Shown in pieces: positions 21,611 through 29,379 of a DNA stretch of 29,961 nt; the stretch's first letter is position 1, and each line of letters begins with the position of its first letter. The DNA is taken from NCBI GenBank assembly GCA_964640935.1, contig CAZXIY010000006.1, positions 1-29,961 of the forward strand. Reading direction: 5' to 3'. The position numbers and the translations under genes were made by a program. The notes below the pieces were generated by a model. It was given only the letters and a program-made list of their open reading frames with translations, made no database searches and was not told where the DNA came from. This stretch comes from CAZXIY01 sp964640935 (GTDB taxonomy: Archaea; Thermoplasmatota; Thermoplasmata; Methanomassiliicoccales; Methanomethylophilaceae).

Positions 21611-23314
21611 ATGCAGATGGCACAATCGATTTTACCAGACGAGCGGGGTCCGTCCGAGACTCGCGGAACGACCGTCATAGTGGGCGGCCAGACACCTACG
21701 GTATCGGCGGTACAGACAAGACCGCCGGCAGTACAGGCACCGAGACCCGCTCAGACAGCACAGCCTGTGCAGAGACCGTCTGCCGTTGCGAACGATGCGA
21801 CGAGGACCGCACCGCAGCAGCCCGCGAGACCTGTCGCCGTTAGGACGGTCCCGAAGAAGACCGAGACCGACGACGATGTCGTCGGGACCATCTACGGAAA
21901 TGTGGGGACGTCATTCTTCGACTGCCACGTGACCGCTCATTTGGAACGTTCGGAATATGTGATGGTGGATCACGAGGATTACGGTCTTGTGCTATGCCAG
22001 GTCGGTTCCCTGGTCAGGAAGACCAATCTGTCGCTTGAGAAGAGCTCCACGGCCGACGAGAATACCAAGATAGAGGAGCTGATCAGCGCCCACATCGACG
22101 TCATAGGATACAGGGACGACAGAGGCCTTCTTCTCAGCCCGAGGACCACGTTCGCGGTGAACAGCAAGGTCAGGCGGGCGACCCAGGATCTCGTCAGGAG
22201 CGTCCTCGGCCTGAAGATCAACATGAAGACCGACGGATACATCGGACTTCTCCACGGCCACGATCTGCCGGTATCGCTGAACATCAACGAACTCCTTCAG
22301 AGGCATGCGTGCATCCTCGCCAAGACGGGCGGCGGAAAGAGCTACATGTCCGGCGACATAATCGAGGAATTGATGAAGCACGACGTGACGTGCATGATCA
22401 TAGACCCACACGGGGAATACGGGGCGATGAGGGATGTCGGAAAGCCGGGCGACAAGAAGTTCGGCGTGACCCCCAGAGGATACGGCGACCACATCAACGA
22501 GTTCGCCGTCTCCAACGAATCCAACAACCCAAACATAAAACCGCTCAGATTCACATTCAGGACGCTGGAAGCGAGGGACATCCTGGAACTAATGCGCACA
22601 AAGGACATGAGGTCGTCCCTGCCGCCGATGAAGAAGGCCATCGACGCTCTGCGCGAGCATCAGGACCTCTATTCCGTCCATGACCTCATAGACGTCCTCG
22701 CCGCCGAGGGGGACAACAAGAACTCCATGCTAATAACCGAGCTGGAATACATCGACGAGATGGGCGTCTTCGCCATGAGGGGCAACCACATAAACGAGCT
22801 GGTCGAGAAAGGCAAGACCACCATAATCAATCTGAAAGGCGTACCTCCAGACATACAGGAGCTCATCGTAAAACGTCTGGCGACGTTCCTGTTCGAGCTC
22901 AGGAAGAAAGGGACGATACCGCCCATGATGTTCGTGGTCGAAGAGGCCCACAACTACTGCCCGCAGCAGGGCACCGCGCTGTCATCGAAACCGCTCGCGA
23001 CGATCGCGTCCGAAGGAAGGAAGTTCGGACTCGGCCTGATGGTCATCAGCCAGAGGCCGGCGAAGATCGATAAGAACGTACTGAGCCAGTGCGGAACTCA
23101 GATAATACTCAAGGTCACTAACCCGAACGATGTGAAGGCCATCGCGGCATCCGTCGAAGGTCTCACGAACGGCATGACGGACGACATACAGACCATGCCT
23201 ATCGGTATGGCCATGGTCGTCGGAGCGGGGATCGAGGCCCCGCTATTGGTAGAAGTGAGGCCGAGGGAGAGCAGGCACGGCGGAGCGGGCGTCAAGGTCC
23301 TGGAGGACGATTGA
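21611..23314 (+). CDS. HerA-like hexameric ATPase/helicase (DUF87, HAS-barrel)
   Basis: The 567-residue ATPase resembles HerA, a hexameric DNA translocase that works with the NurA nuclease in end resection. The first roughly 85 residues form a Pro/Gln/Ala-rich, probably disordered extension. A HAS-barrel-like domain (about 88-200) follows, then the ATPase core with Walker A AKTGGGKS (237-244), DPHGEY (265-270), the Walker B segment FVVEEAHNYC (441-450) and an SQRPAKIDKNVLSQCGTQI stretch typical of HerA/FtsK-type sensors. No nurA, mre11 or rad50 is adjacent; a DUF357 gene follows after one base instead. Other HerA/DUF87 paralogues cannot be excluded. Confidence 0.88.
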   Translation: MQMAQSILPDERGPSETRGTTVIVGGQTPTVSAVQTRPPAVQAPRPAQTAQPVQRPSAVANDATRTAPQQPARPVAVRTVPKKTETDDDVVGTIYGNVGTSFFDCHVTAHLERSEYVMVDHEDYGLVLCQVGSLVRKTNLSLEKSSTADENTKIEELISAHIDVIGYRDDRGLLLSPRTTFAVNSKVRRATQDLVRSVLGLKINMKTDGYIGLLHGHDLPVSLNINELLQRHACILAKTGGGKSYMSGDIIEELMKHDVTCMIIDPHGEYGAMRDVGKPGDKKFGVTPRGYGDHINEFAVSNESNNPNIKPLRFTFRTLEARDILELMRTKDMRSSLPPMKKAIDALREHQDLYSVHDLIDVLAAEGDNKNSMLITELEYIDEMGVFAMRGNHINELVEKGKTTIINLKGVPPDIQELIVKRLATFLFELRKKGTIPPMMFVVEEAHNYCPQQGTALSSKPLATIASEGRKFGLGLMVISQRPAKIDKNVLSQCGTQIILKVTNPNDVKAIAASVEGLTNGMTDDIQTMPIGMAMVVGAGIEAPLLVEVRPRESRHGGAGVKVLEDD

Positions 23315-23315
23315 G

Positions 23316-23609
23316 ATGAATGACACAATAACCGAAGAGAAGATCGACAGATATCTGGACATCACCAGAAGGGCGTTGGAGAAGCTGAAGGTCGTCACAC
23401 CGGAACGTTCGTTCAGCAAGAGGCTCGCCGACGATTTCCTGAATATGGCCACCTCGTACTACAACGATGCGAAACATTTCCGCGAGGACGGGGACTTCGT
23501 CACCGCATTCGCGGCCGTGAACTACGCCCACGGATGGCTGGACTGCGGCGCGAGGATAGGACTCTGGGACGTCGGTCAGGACGACCAGCTGTTCACCCTC
23601 TACGAATGA
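23316..23609 (+). CDS. DUF357 family protein
   Basis: The 97-residue all-helical protein matches the archaeal DUF357 family, which resembles HEPN/TPR-like helical bundles and has no proven function. The conserved part is SYYNDAKHFREDGDFVTAFAAVNYAHGWLDCGARIG. The gene starts one base after the HerA stop, so the pair is cotranscribed and may act together. Its 3' end overlaps the 3' end of the convergent pantoate kinase gene by 17 bp. Confidence 0.88.
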   Translation: MNDTITEEKIDRYLDITRRALEKLKVVTPERSFSKRLADDFLNMATSYYNDAKHFREDGDFVTAFAAVNYAHGWLDCGARIGLWDVGQDDQLFTLYE

Positions 23610-24441
23610 TCTCCGGCCCTTTGCCCGTGCACGGGCAACCGTAGATGCGGACGTCTCCGACGGCATCCCGGAATTCGTCCTCCGATGCGGTCGTGAATAC
23701 GCTGTGGCCGAGCATGCACATGCCGGAACGGCCTTCCAGTCTGTCAAGGACATCGCTTATGCGGCAGGTCTCAAGACCCGTGCCCTTCGAGAACTTCCTC
23801 GAGAGCCTGAAAAGATTGTCTTCCGTCATATCTGAACAGAAGTCGTCCACGCATCCCGGGCCGATCTCCGATATCTTCTTCGAGATCTCGCCGTTCCCAA
23901 GTATCTCGCCGGTGTTCAGCGGATCGCCCAGGACCGCGACCTTCAGATCGACCCTCAGATGAGAATCGATTACCTTGCCCCATGGCGGAAGGCCTGCCGA
24001 ACAGCGTATCGGCACCGCCCCTTCGCACATTATGCCGGACACGTCGCCGCGTCCTCCGCCGCCCTCGATCTCGGATACGTGTGCGGCGATGAACGCTTCC
24101 TTTTCATCAATATCGTACATCTGGCACAGACACATCCCAACGGCAATTGCCCCTGCAGCGGACATGCCGAAGCCCTGTCCGACCGGCAATCCGTTCTCTA
24201 TCGTTATGTCGAGACCGACACCTGGAGCGAGTCTCTCGGCAACGAGTTTGGTCACTCTGCAATCCTGCTCCGAACCGTCCATGACGGCGACGACCTTCCC
24301 GTCGCTCCTTTCCTCCACGTCGACGAATGCTCCTTTCGAGGTCTTTATGCCGACACCCCGGGACCCGGACGACATGACGTCGCCGGATCTGACGGGATGG
24401 AAGAAACATGTGATGTGACCCGGACAGTATGCTCTGGTCAT
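23593..24441 (-). CDS. Pantoate kinase (archaeal GHMP kinase)
   Basis: The 282-residue GHMP-superfamily kinase is the archaeal pantoate kinase, which phosphorylates pantoate before condensation with beta-alanine, the archaeal route to CoA. Motifs: the N-terminal AYCPGHITCFF, the GHMP phosphate-binding loop GLPVGQGFGMSAAGAIAVG and GGGGRGDVSGIMCEGAVPIR. The C-terminal segment has GMCMLGHSVFTTA. The start overlaps the coaBC stop by ATGA. The association with coaBC supports the CoA assignment. The partner phosphopantothenate synthetase is not in the window. Confidence 0.92.
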   Translation of the reverse strand: MTRAYCPGHITCFFHPVRSGDVMSSGSRGVGIKTSKGAFVDVEERSDGKVVAVMDGSEQDCRVTKLVAERLAPGVGLDITIENGLPVGQGFGMSAAGAIAVGMCLCQMYDIDEKEAFIAAHVSEIEGGGGRGDVSGIMCEGAVPIRCSAGLPPWGKVIDSHLRVDLKVAVLGDPLNTGEILGNGEISKKISEIGPGCVDDFCSDMTEDNLFRLSRKFSKGTGLETCRISDVLDRLEGRSGMCMLGHSVFTTASEDEFRDAVGDVRIYGCPCTGKGPEIIRRG

Positions 24442-25628
24442 ATCTTACCCGAACAGTAGTTGAGTATGGAGTTGGCGATGTTCGCCTTCGTCCCGGAGAT
24501 ATCGTTGTCCGAATCCTTGGTGACGATTATGACGGATGTCGACCTCTTCCCGGCCGAATCGATATCGTTCGCGACCACGGCCCTGAGGCCGTACTCGATG
24601 AGACGCTCCTTTGCCTTCTCGATCAGATGTTCGCGGTCGAGACCGGACTCCGCCTTGAACCCGATGACGCAGTCGCATTTCTTGCGTATCAGCGGCAGGA
24701 CCTTCGGGACCGGGTCGAGCATCATATCGAAATTATCTGAACTGGGTATCTTCCCTTCCATCCTGTTCCTCGGCGTGAAATCGGCGAGAGCGGCCGGAAC
24801 TATGACAACATCATGATCGATGGTCTTGACCATCTCCACAAGGTCGGATACGGAGTCGAACCTCTTCGTCGGTATGTAATCCGGGAGCGGGACGCTGCAT
24901 CCGCCCATCCAGAGCTCCACATCCGCTCCGCGTTCGAACGCGCGCTCGGCGAGCTTGACGGCCATAAGGCCCGTCGAACGGTTGGTGATGATCCTCATCG
25001 AATCGATAGGCTCCTCGCTCCTGCCGCCTATTATCAGGACCCTCTTCCCTTCGAGGTCGTCCCTGGACATGAGCTTGTATGTCGCGGCGATGACCGCGTC
25101 CTTGGACGCGACCTTCGCTCTTGTACCGTCGATCCTGGGTCCGATCATCGTGACCCCCCATGATTTGAGGGTCTCGATGTTCTTCTTCACGGCCGGGTCC
25201 CTGTACATCGCATCATGCATCGCAGGAGCGACGGCGATCGGTATTCCGGATCCCAGGGCGACCATGGCCATGGACGTGACGGGCGTGTCGTCTATCCCGT
25301 TGGCTATCTTCGATATCGTGTTCGCCGTTGCCGGGTATATCACGAGGACGTCGGCAGCGCACCCGTCGCCCATGAGGTCGACGTGCTCCGCCTGTCCGGT
25401 TATCTCTGTGATCGGCCTTACGCCGGATGCGAATTCCATCGACATCGGGGTTACGATCTTCTGGGCCGACTGGGTCATGACCGGTATGACCTTGGCCCCG
25501 TTGCGGATGAGCTCGCGTATCGTGGCGAAGCACTCTGTCGCCGCCACGCTCCCCGTTATCCCTATGACGACCGTCTTTCCTTTGAGCTTGCTGCTCTTCT
25601 CACAATAGATTTCCTCTGCCGGATGCAT
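24438..25628 (-). CDS. coaBC: Bifunctional phosphopantothenoylcysteine decarboxylase / phosphopantothenate-cysteine ligase
   Basis: The 396-residue protein joins a flavin-dependent CoaC domain (about 15-185) and a CoaB domain (about 190-396). It ligates cysteine to phosphopantothenate and decarboxylates the product to phosphopantetheine. CoaC signs: GITGSVAA (23-30), the active-site histidine H82 in AEHVDL and PATANTISKIANGIDD (99-114). CoaB signs: VLIIGGRSEEPIDSMRIITN and the NRSTG motif (216-220). I see no cysteine in the stretch where the bacterial substrate-flap Cys is expected. The start is one base after the tmk stop, with GGGGA as ribosome binding site; upstream in-frame sequence overlaps tmk. 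Confidence 0.95.
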   Translation of the reverse strand: MHPAEEIYCEKSSKLKGKTVVIGITGSVAATECFATIRELIRNGAKVIPVMTQSAQKIVTPMSMEFASGVRPITEITGQAEHVDLMGDGCAADVLVIYPATANTISKIANGIDDTPVTSMAMVALGSGIPIAVAPAMHDAMYRDPAVKKNIETLKSWGVTMIGPRIDGTRAKVASKDAVIAATYKLMSRDDLEGKRVLIIGGRSEEPIDSMRIITNRSTGLMAVKLAERAFERGADVELWMGGCSVPLPDYIPTKRFDSVSDLVEMVKTIDHDVVIVPAALADFTPRNRMEGKIPSSDNFDMMLDPVPKVLPLIRKKCDCVIGFKAESGLDREHLIEKAKERLIEYGLRAVVANDIDSAGKRSTSVIIVTKDSDNDISGTKANIANSILNYCSGKI

Positions 25629-25629
25629 T

Positions 25630-26202
25630 TCAATCCCCGATCCTTTCCTTAATGTAATTGATGATATCCCGCGATATGTCCCCGCTGTTCCGCGAGGCAT
25701 CCACGGTCACGAATCCTCTTTCCTCTGCGATACGCAGATAGTTCGCTCTTACGCGTTTCAGATATTCCAGATGTTCGAATCTGCTGGTCTCCCCTCTTTT
25801 GCACACGCGTTCGAGGGCCGCCTCCGGGTCGATATCGAGAAGGAACGTGATATCCGGTTCAGATGCGACCTTGCGGTTCATGGCCTCCAGCCATTGCATG
25901 TCCACTCCGGACGCGGCCTGATATGCCAGCGTGGATGCGTAGTACCTGTCGCATACCACCGTCTCGCCGTCCTTCAGCCATTTTTTTATATCTTCGGTAT
26001 GGCACGCACGGTCGGCCGTGAAAAGGAGCGATTCCGTCTCCGGCGTGAGATCGTCATTCTCCATGATGATCCTGCCGATGTCGCTCTTGGTGGGCTCGAC
26101 CGTCGCACGGGCCTTGATCCCGGCCGACTCGAGATACGCCATTATGCTGCGGCAGGCAGTGGATTTTCCAGACCCGTCTATACCTTCCAGCACAATGAAC
26201 AT
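25630..26202 (-). CDS. tmk: Thymidylate kinase
   Basis: The 190-residue P-loop kinase converts dTMP to dTDP. Motifs are the P-loop GIDGSGKST (7-15), the CDRYYASTLAYQ segment containing the DRY motif, and the LDIDPEAALERVCKRGETSRFE lid region. AAGGTG eight bases upstream of the ATG is a clear ribosome binding site. A CGTATAAGC stretch overlapping the end of the upstream Toprim gene could be a weak internal promoter. It lies between the Toprim gene and coaBC. Confidence 0.95.
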   Translation of the reverse strand: MFIVLEGIDGSGKSTACRSIMAYLESAGIKARATVEPTKSDIGRIIMENDDLTPETESLLFTADRACHTEDIKKWLKDGETVVCDRYYASTLAYQAASGVDMQWLEAMNRKVASEPDITFLLDIDPEAALERVCKRGETSRFEHLEYLKRVRANYLRIAEERGFVTVDASRNSGDISRDIINYIKERIGD

Positions 26203-26237
26203 TATCCGAACACCTTTTCTGCCTATGGCTTCCGCGC

Positions 26238-26633
26238 TTATACGTTTTTAGCCCCGGCTGATTCGGTTGCCGCATCCTTCAGCCTGGAATACAGCTTCGG
26301 AAGGCTTTCGATGTCCTTTATGTCCTTCTTGCACACGATCCCGAGCTTGTAACGGATGTCTGAATCATAATCGACGCATAGGGCCGACAGCTGTCTTCCC
26401 AACTCGTCCGCGAGCATGTTCCCGCGGGTGTCCCAGTCCGTCATTATGACGGCTTTGCGGCCGCTCTCGAAGACCATCTCTGCGGCCCTCAGCGGCCCCC
26501 CGCCGCTCTGCACCTCGTACATCTCCGCATCGCCGAGACCCAACGCCGTCAGAGCACGGACATCCTTCTTCCCTTCCACCAAGATGATATGGTCTTCCGA
26601 CAGCTCCATGAGCTCCGAGACGGCCTTCTCCAT
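26238..26633 (-). CDS. Toprim-domain protein (UPF0292-like)
   Basis: The product (131 residues from the ATG) is a stand-alone Toprim domain like those in the archaeal UPF0292 group; function unknown, though the fold is used in primases, topoisomerases and RNase M5. The metal-binding glutamate is in ILVEGKKD and the acidic pair in MTDWDTRG. Coding-like sequence (NDAERFEV) continues upstream of the first ATG, and a CTG at 26660, overlapping the stop of the DUF167 gene and preceded by GGAGG at a good distance, is a plausible real start, adding nine residues. Confidence 0.82.
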   Translation of the reverse strand: MEKAVSELMELSEDHIILVEGKKDVRALTALGLGDAEMYEVQSGGGPLRAAEMVFESGRKAVIMTDWDTRGNMLADELGRQLSALCVDYDSDIRYKLGIVCKKDIKDIESLPKLYSRLKDAATESAGAKNV

Positions 26634-26656
26634 GACCTCGAATCTCTCCGCGTCGT

Positions 26657-27004
26657 TCAGACGGAACCCTCCAAAGAACGCATTATCGCTTCCGGGTCGC
26701 CATGAATAAAAATGGTCTTCTGGCGGTTGGTCTGTCCGCGGACGACCTCCGCCTTACACCCGGTCCGAGAACTGAACAGAGCCTCGACCTCCTTGTTCGC
26801 CCTGCCGTCCAGCGGGGGAGCTCTCACGCGGACGATCAGACGCTTGCGCCATTCGTCCACGCCCTCCGTCCCCGAACGGTCGGACCTCGGGGACACCATG
26901 ATGTCCACCTCCAATCCCCCGTTCACTTTCCTAACGGCCTCGGACAGCTCCATATCCATGATATGGACGCGGACGGTATGATAGTTTCCTCCCCGGTCCG
27001 ACAC
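26657..27004 (-). CDS. DUF167 (UPF0235) family protein
   Basis: The 115-residue protein contains a complete DUF167 domain: LEVDIMVSPRSDRSGTEGVDEW, then RLIVRVRAPPLDGRANKEV and GQTNRQKTIFI. The family is small and widespread, without a proven function. Homology alone would favour a start at ATG 26959 or 26953. However, neither has a ribosome binding site, while the GTG at 27004 lies 27-28 nt from the TATA box and fits the leaderless pattern of this genome; I annotate the GTG. It is the first gene of the DUF167-Toprim-tmk-coaBC-pantoate kinase cluster. Confidence 0.8.
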   Translation of the reverse strand: MSDRGGNYHTVRVHIMDMELSEAVRKVNGGLEVDIMVSPRSDRSGTEGVDEWRKRLIVRVRAPPLDGRANKEVEALFSSRTGCKAEVVRGQTNRQKTIFIHGDPEAIMRSLEGSV

Positions 27005-27027
27005 AGATTCGAACGCTTCTAATCAAC

Positions 27028-27035
27028 AATAAATA
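27028..27035. promoter_or_regulatory. Shared divergent TATA box of the DUF167 cluster and GINS gene
   Basis: AATAAATA on the plus strand reads TATTTATT on the minus strand. Its centre is about 27 nt from both divergent starts, GTG 27004 on the minus strand and ATG 27058 on the plus strand. No second A/T-rich box is seen in this gap. Confidence 0.6.
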
Positions 27036-27057
27036 GTGACGTCCCCTTGCGAGTAAC

Positions 27058-27966
27058 ATGGCCGCGGAACAGGACATGACGTTCGATACCCTGACATCGA
27101 TATACAGGGTCGAGAAGAACTCAGCCACGCTTTCGACGGTCAGAAAGGACCTTTACCCCGCGATGCGGGAGCTTTTCGATAATCAGGCGAAGGAATGCGA
27201 CAGACTTGCCGCCGCTTCGCCGGATTCTATAATGTTCGACGGGGCAGTAGAGAGGAAGAAGAAGATCCTTCTGCGCATGAAGATGGTCATGGAGGTCCGC
27301 ATCAGGAAGATCGCGGAGATGGCCCTCAGGGGAGCAATGGGCGCGGTGAACATCGTTGATGCTATGACGCCCGAGGAGAAGGAATACTACAATGCCGTCC
27401 TGGACCTCTCAAAGAAGCATCTTTCCATCACGAACAAGAGACCGAAGGCCTACATTCCAGACATATCATCAGACAATCCGAGAGAGGCCCCGGCGAAGGT
27501 CGAGGAACCGCTGTCGGTCAAAGCACCCGAACCCACGGCCGAACCCGTGCTGACGGTCCCGGATGACGTGGCGGACGACGACACCGTCGGCACCGAGGAT
27601 CTGATGTTCCCGGATGACGGGACCGTGCCGATACCGGAGGACGAACCGCCGGAAAAACCGGCGAAGATTCCTGCGCCCGCGGAATATACCGGCGATGACG
27701 ATGACTCCGAGGACGATGCGGAAGAGGATCCGATGCCCGCGAGAATGGATGACGAGACAGTCACCAGGCCCGTAACGGCAGTTCGCAACGAACCTGAAAG
27801 CGAAGGCCCCAACGTGATAATACGCGTGCTCGAGGACCTTCCGGTCTTCTCCGGTCCGGAAAGGGATTACGATCTGAAAAAGGAAGATATCGTCTGCATG
27901 CCGAAGATAATGGCAAATGCTCTGATAAGCAGGCAGAAGGCCGTTCAGATCAAGACTACGTCTTGA
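27058..27966 (+). CDS. GINS complex subunit (Gins51/Gins15 type)
   Basis: The 302-residue protein has an N-terminal all-helical A domain (about 1-135, with TLTSIYRVEKNSATLSTV and RIRKIAEMALRGAMG), a long acidic Pro/Asp/Glu-rich linker (about 138-245) and a short C-terminal beta B domain (about 250-302: VIIRVLEDLPVFSGPERDY, KKEDIVCMPKIMANALI). The A-then-B order identifies the Gins51-type subunit of the replicative CMG-like helicase complex. The linker is unusually long and acidic. The TATA box position predicts a leaderless mRNA. Its 3' end overlaps the convergent MBL hydrolase gene by 11 bp. Confidence 0.9.
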   Translation: MAAEQDMTFDTLTSIYRVEKNSATLSTVRKDLYPAMRELFDNQAKECDRLAAASPDSIMFDGAVERKKKILLRMKMVMEVRIRKIAEMALRGAMGAVNIVDAMTPEEKEYYNAVLDLSKKHLSITNKRPKAYIPDISSDNPREAPAKVEEPLSVKAPEPTAEPVLTVPDDVADDDTVGTEDLMFPDDGTVPIPEDEPPEKPAKIPAPAEYTGDDDDSEDDAEEDPMPARMDDETVTRPVTAVRNEPESEGPNVIIRVLEDLPVFSGPERDYDLKKEDIVCMPKIMANALISRQKAVQIKTTS

Positions 27967-28717
27967 TTATACGGGTGTCCCCGGCGAACTCCAGACAGTC
28001 CACTTTTATGCGTTTTATGCCCGTGATCTCGGAGACGGTCTCCCTTGCGGTGTCGGGCGTGTTGTTCTTCTTGCTCAGATGTGCCAAAAAGATCTGCCTT
28101 TTCGGGTTGCTGCCCATAGTCCTCTTTATCGCATCCGCGCATGCGACATTGGACATGTGACCGATCTCGCTGTCTATGAGCCTCTTCAGATACGGCGGGT
28201 ACGGGCCGTTGTCCAGCATGATCTTGTCATAATTGGATTCGATCACGGCTATGTCGGCCTCTTCGAGAGCATGCTCCACCGGATACGTCAGCTTCCCCGT
28301 GTCGGTGGCGACCAGGACCTTCCTGTCCTCCGTTCTCAGAAGATACGCATTTGGCTCCGCTGCGTTATGCGACGTCGGCAGCGGCAGAACGTTCATGCCC
28401 GCCACATCGAAAGGATGGAGCGTGGACGTCGGAGAATATTCCACCTCGCCGAAATTGGAAGCGTCGAATGTGCTCCTGTTGCACATTATCGGTATGCCGA
28501 GCTTCCTGGCGACGACCCCCGCTCCGGCGATGTGGTCGGAATGCTCGTGTGTTATGAGTAAAGCTTTGATATCCCCGGCGTCGACGCCGTTGACATCCAT
28601 CAGTTCCTGTATCTTCTTGCAACTGAGGCCGGCATCGATCATAACAGCGCCGTCTTCGTATTGAACTACGGTGCAGTTGCCGTCACTTCCGCTGGCCAGT
28701 ACATGGACCTCTATCAT
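27956..28717 (-). CDS. MBL-fold metallo-hydrolase (YycJ/WalJ-like)
   Basis: The 253-residue metallo-beta-lactamase-fold protein resembles the YycJ/WalJ group, thought to be nucleases or phosphodiesterases. The start VHVLASGSDGNCTVVQYEDG, the metal motif HEHSDH (57-62), the LPTSHNAAEPNAYLL histidine and the GHMSNVACAD and FLAHLSKKNN segments are all typical. GGGGA lies just upstream of the ATG. The gene ends in TAG, the only amber stop among the genes here, followed two codons later by an in-frame TGA (27952-27950). It lies 29 bp downstream of the CBS gene. Confidence 0.9.
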   Translation of the reverse strand: MIEVHVLASGSDGNCTVVQYEDGAVMIDAGLSCKKIQELMDVNGVDAGDIKALLITHEHSDHIAGAGVVARKLGIPIMCNRSTFDASNFGEVEYSPTSTLHPFDVAGMNVLPLPTSHNAAEPNAYLLRTEDRKVLVATDTGKLTYPVEHALEEADIAVIESNYDKIMLDNGPYPPYLKRLIDSEIGHMSNVACADAIKRTMGSNPKRQIFLAHLSKKNNTPDTARETVSEITGIKRIKVDCLEFAGDTRIIKT

Positions 28718-28746
28718 CGTTCCCCATCCGAGATCCGGCCGGAAGC

Positions 28747-29229
28747 TCAGATCTTCTTCTTGTAAATCGAGAAGATTATGTCCCCTCTCGTGACGATGCC
28801 CACCAGAACGCCCTTCTCGAGGACGGGCACGCGGTTGACATCCATGTTGATCATGGACTTCAGAACGTCCATTATGCTCGACTCCGGAGATGTCGTCAGG
28901 ACCGTGCGGGTCATTATCTGCGAGACCTTCGTCTCGGATATCTCCGCACTCGCCTTCTTCATCGCGGGGTCGTCGGTGGCGCTGTCCATGTGCAAAGCGA
29001 GCATGTGCAGCGATCCGTCGCTGAAATTGTATTTCTTGTCGTATTTCACGATCAGCCCGAGTATATCGTTCTCGCTGAGGATGCCTATGAGACGGTAATC
29101 GTCATCCACGACCGGCGCTCCGGACACGTTGTCCACCGCGAGCTTTATCGTTGCATCCTTGACGGTATCGTCGCCGGATAGCGTGACCACCTGAGCGGTC
29201 ATTATGTCCTTGACTTTGAGCTGACCCAT
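28747..29229 (-). CDS. Protein with two CBS domains
   Basis: The 160-residue protein consists of a pair of CBS domains (about 5-65 and 95-155), a module that binds adenine nucleotides or SAM and regulates partners. First repeat: VKDIMTAQVVTLSGDDTVKDA and GILSENDILGLI. Second repeat: VSQIMTRTVLTTSPESSIMDV and GIVTRGDIIFSI. No effector domain is attached, so the target is unknown. A GGAGA motif close to the ATG and a TATA box about 29 nt upstream are present. It probably forms an operon with the downstream MBL hydrolase. Confidence 0.92.
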   Translation of the reverse strand: MGQLKVKDIMTAQVVTLSGDDTVKDATIKLAVDNVSGAPVVDDDYRLIGILSENDILGLIVKYDKKYNFSDGSLHMLALHMDSATDDPAMKKASAEISETKVSQIMTRTVLTTSPESSIMDVLKSMINMDVNRVPVLEKGVLVGIVTRGDIIFSIYKKKI

Positions 29230-29253
29230 GGTGTCTCCTAATCACCCATAGCC

Positions 29254-29263
29254 GATATATTAC
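29254..29263 (-). promoter_or_regulatory. TATA box of the CBS-MBL unit
   Basis: GTAATATATC on the minus strand is centred about 29 nt upstream of the ATG at 29229. Confidence 0.55.
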
Positions 29264-29345
29264 TTGTGTACGTATATGCGCGGGCGTGCGACAATGCTGG
29301 GTCGTGACCGTATGTCCGATGACGGGCGCAGACGCATGGGCAACC

Positions 29346-29354
29346 TTTATATTA
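29346..29354 (+). promoter_or_regulatory. TATA box of tRNA-Lys
   Basis: TTTATATTA is centred about 30 nt upstream of the first base of the tRNA, the usual spacing for archaeal tRNA genes. Confidence 0.7.
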
Positions 29355-29379
29355 GAAAAGATTATTGAGGCGATTACAC

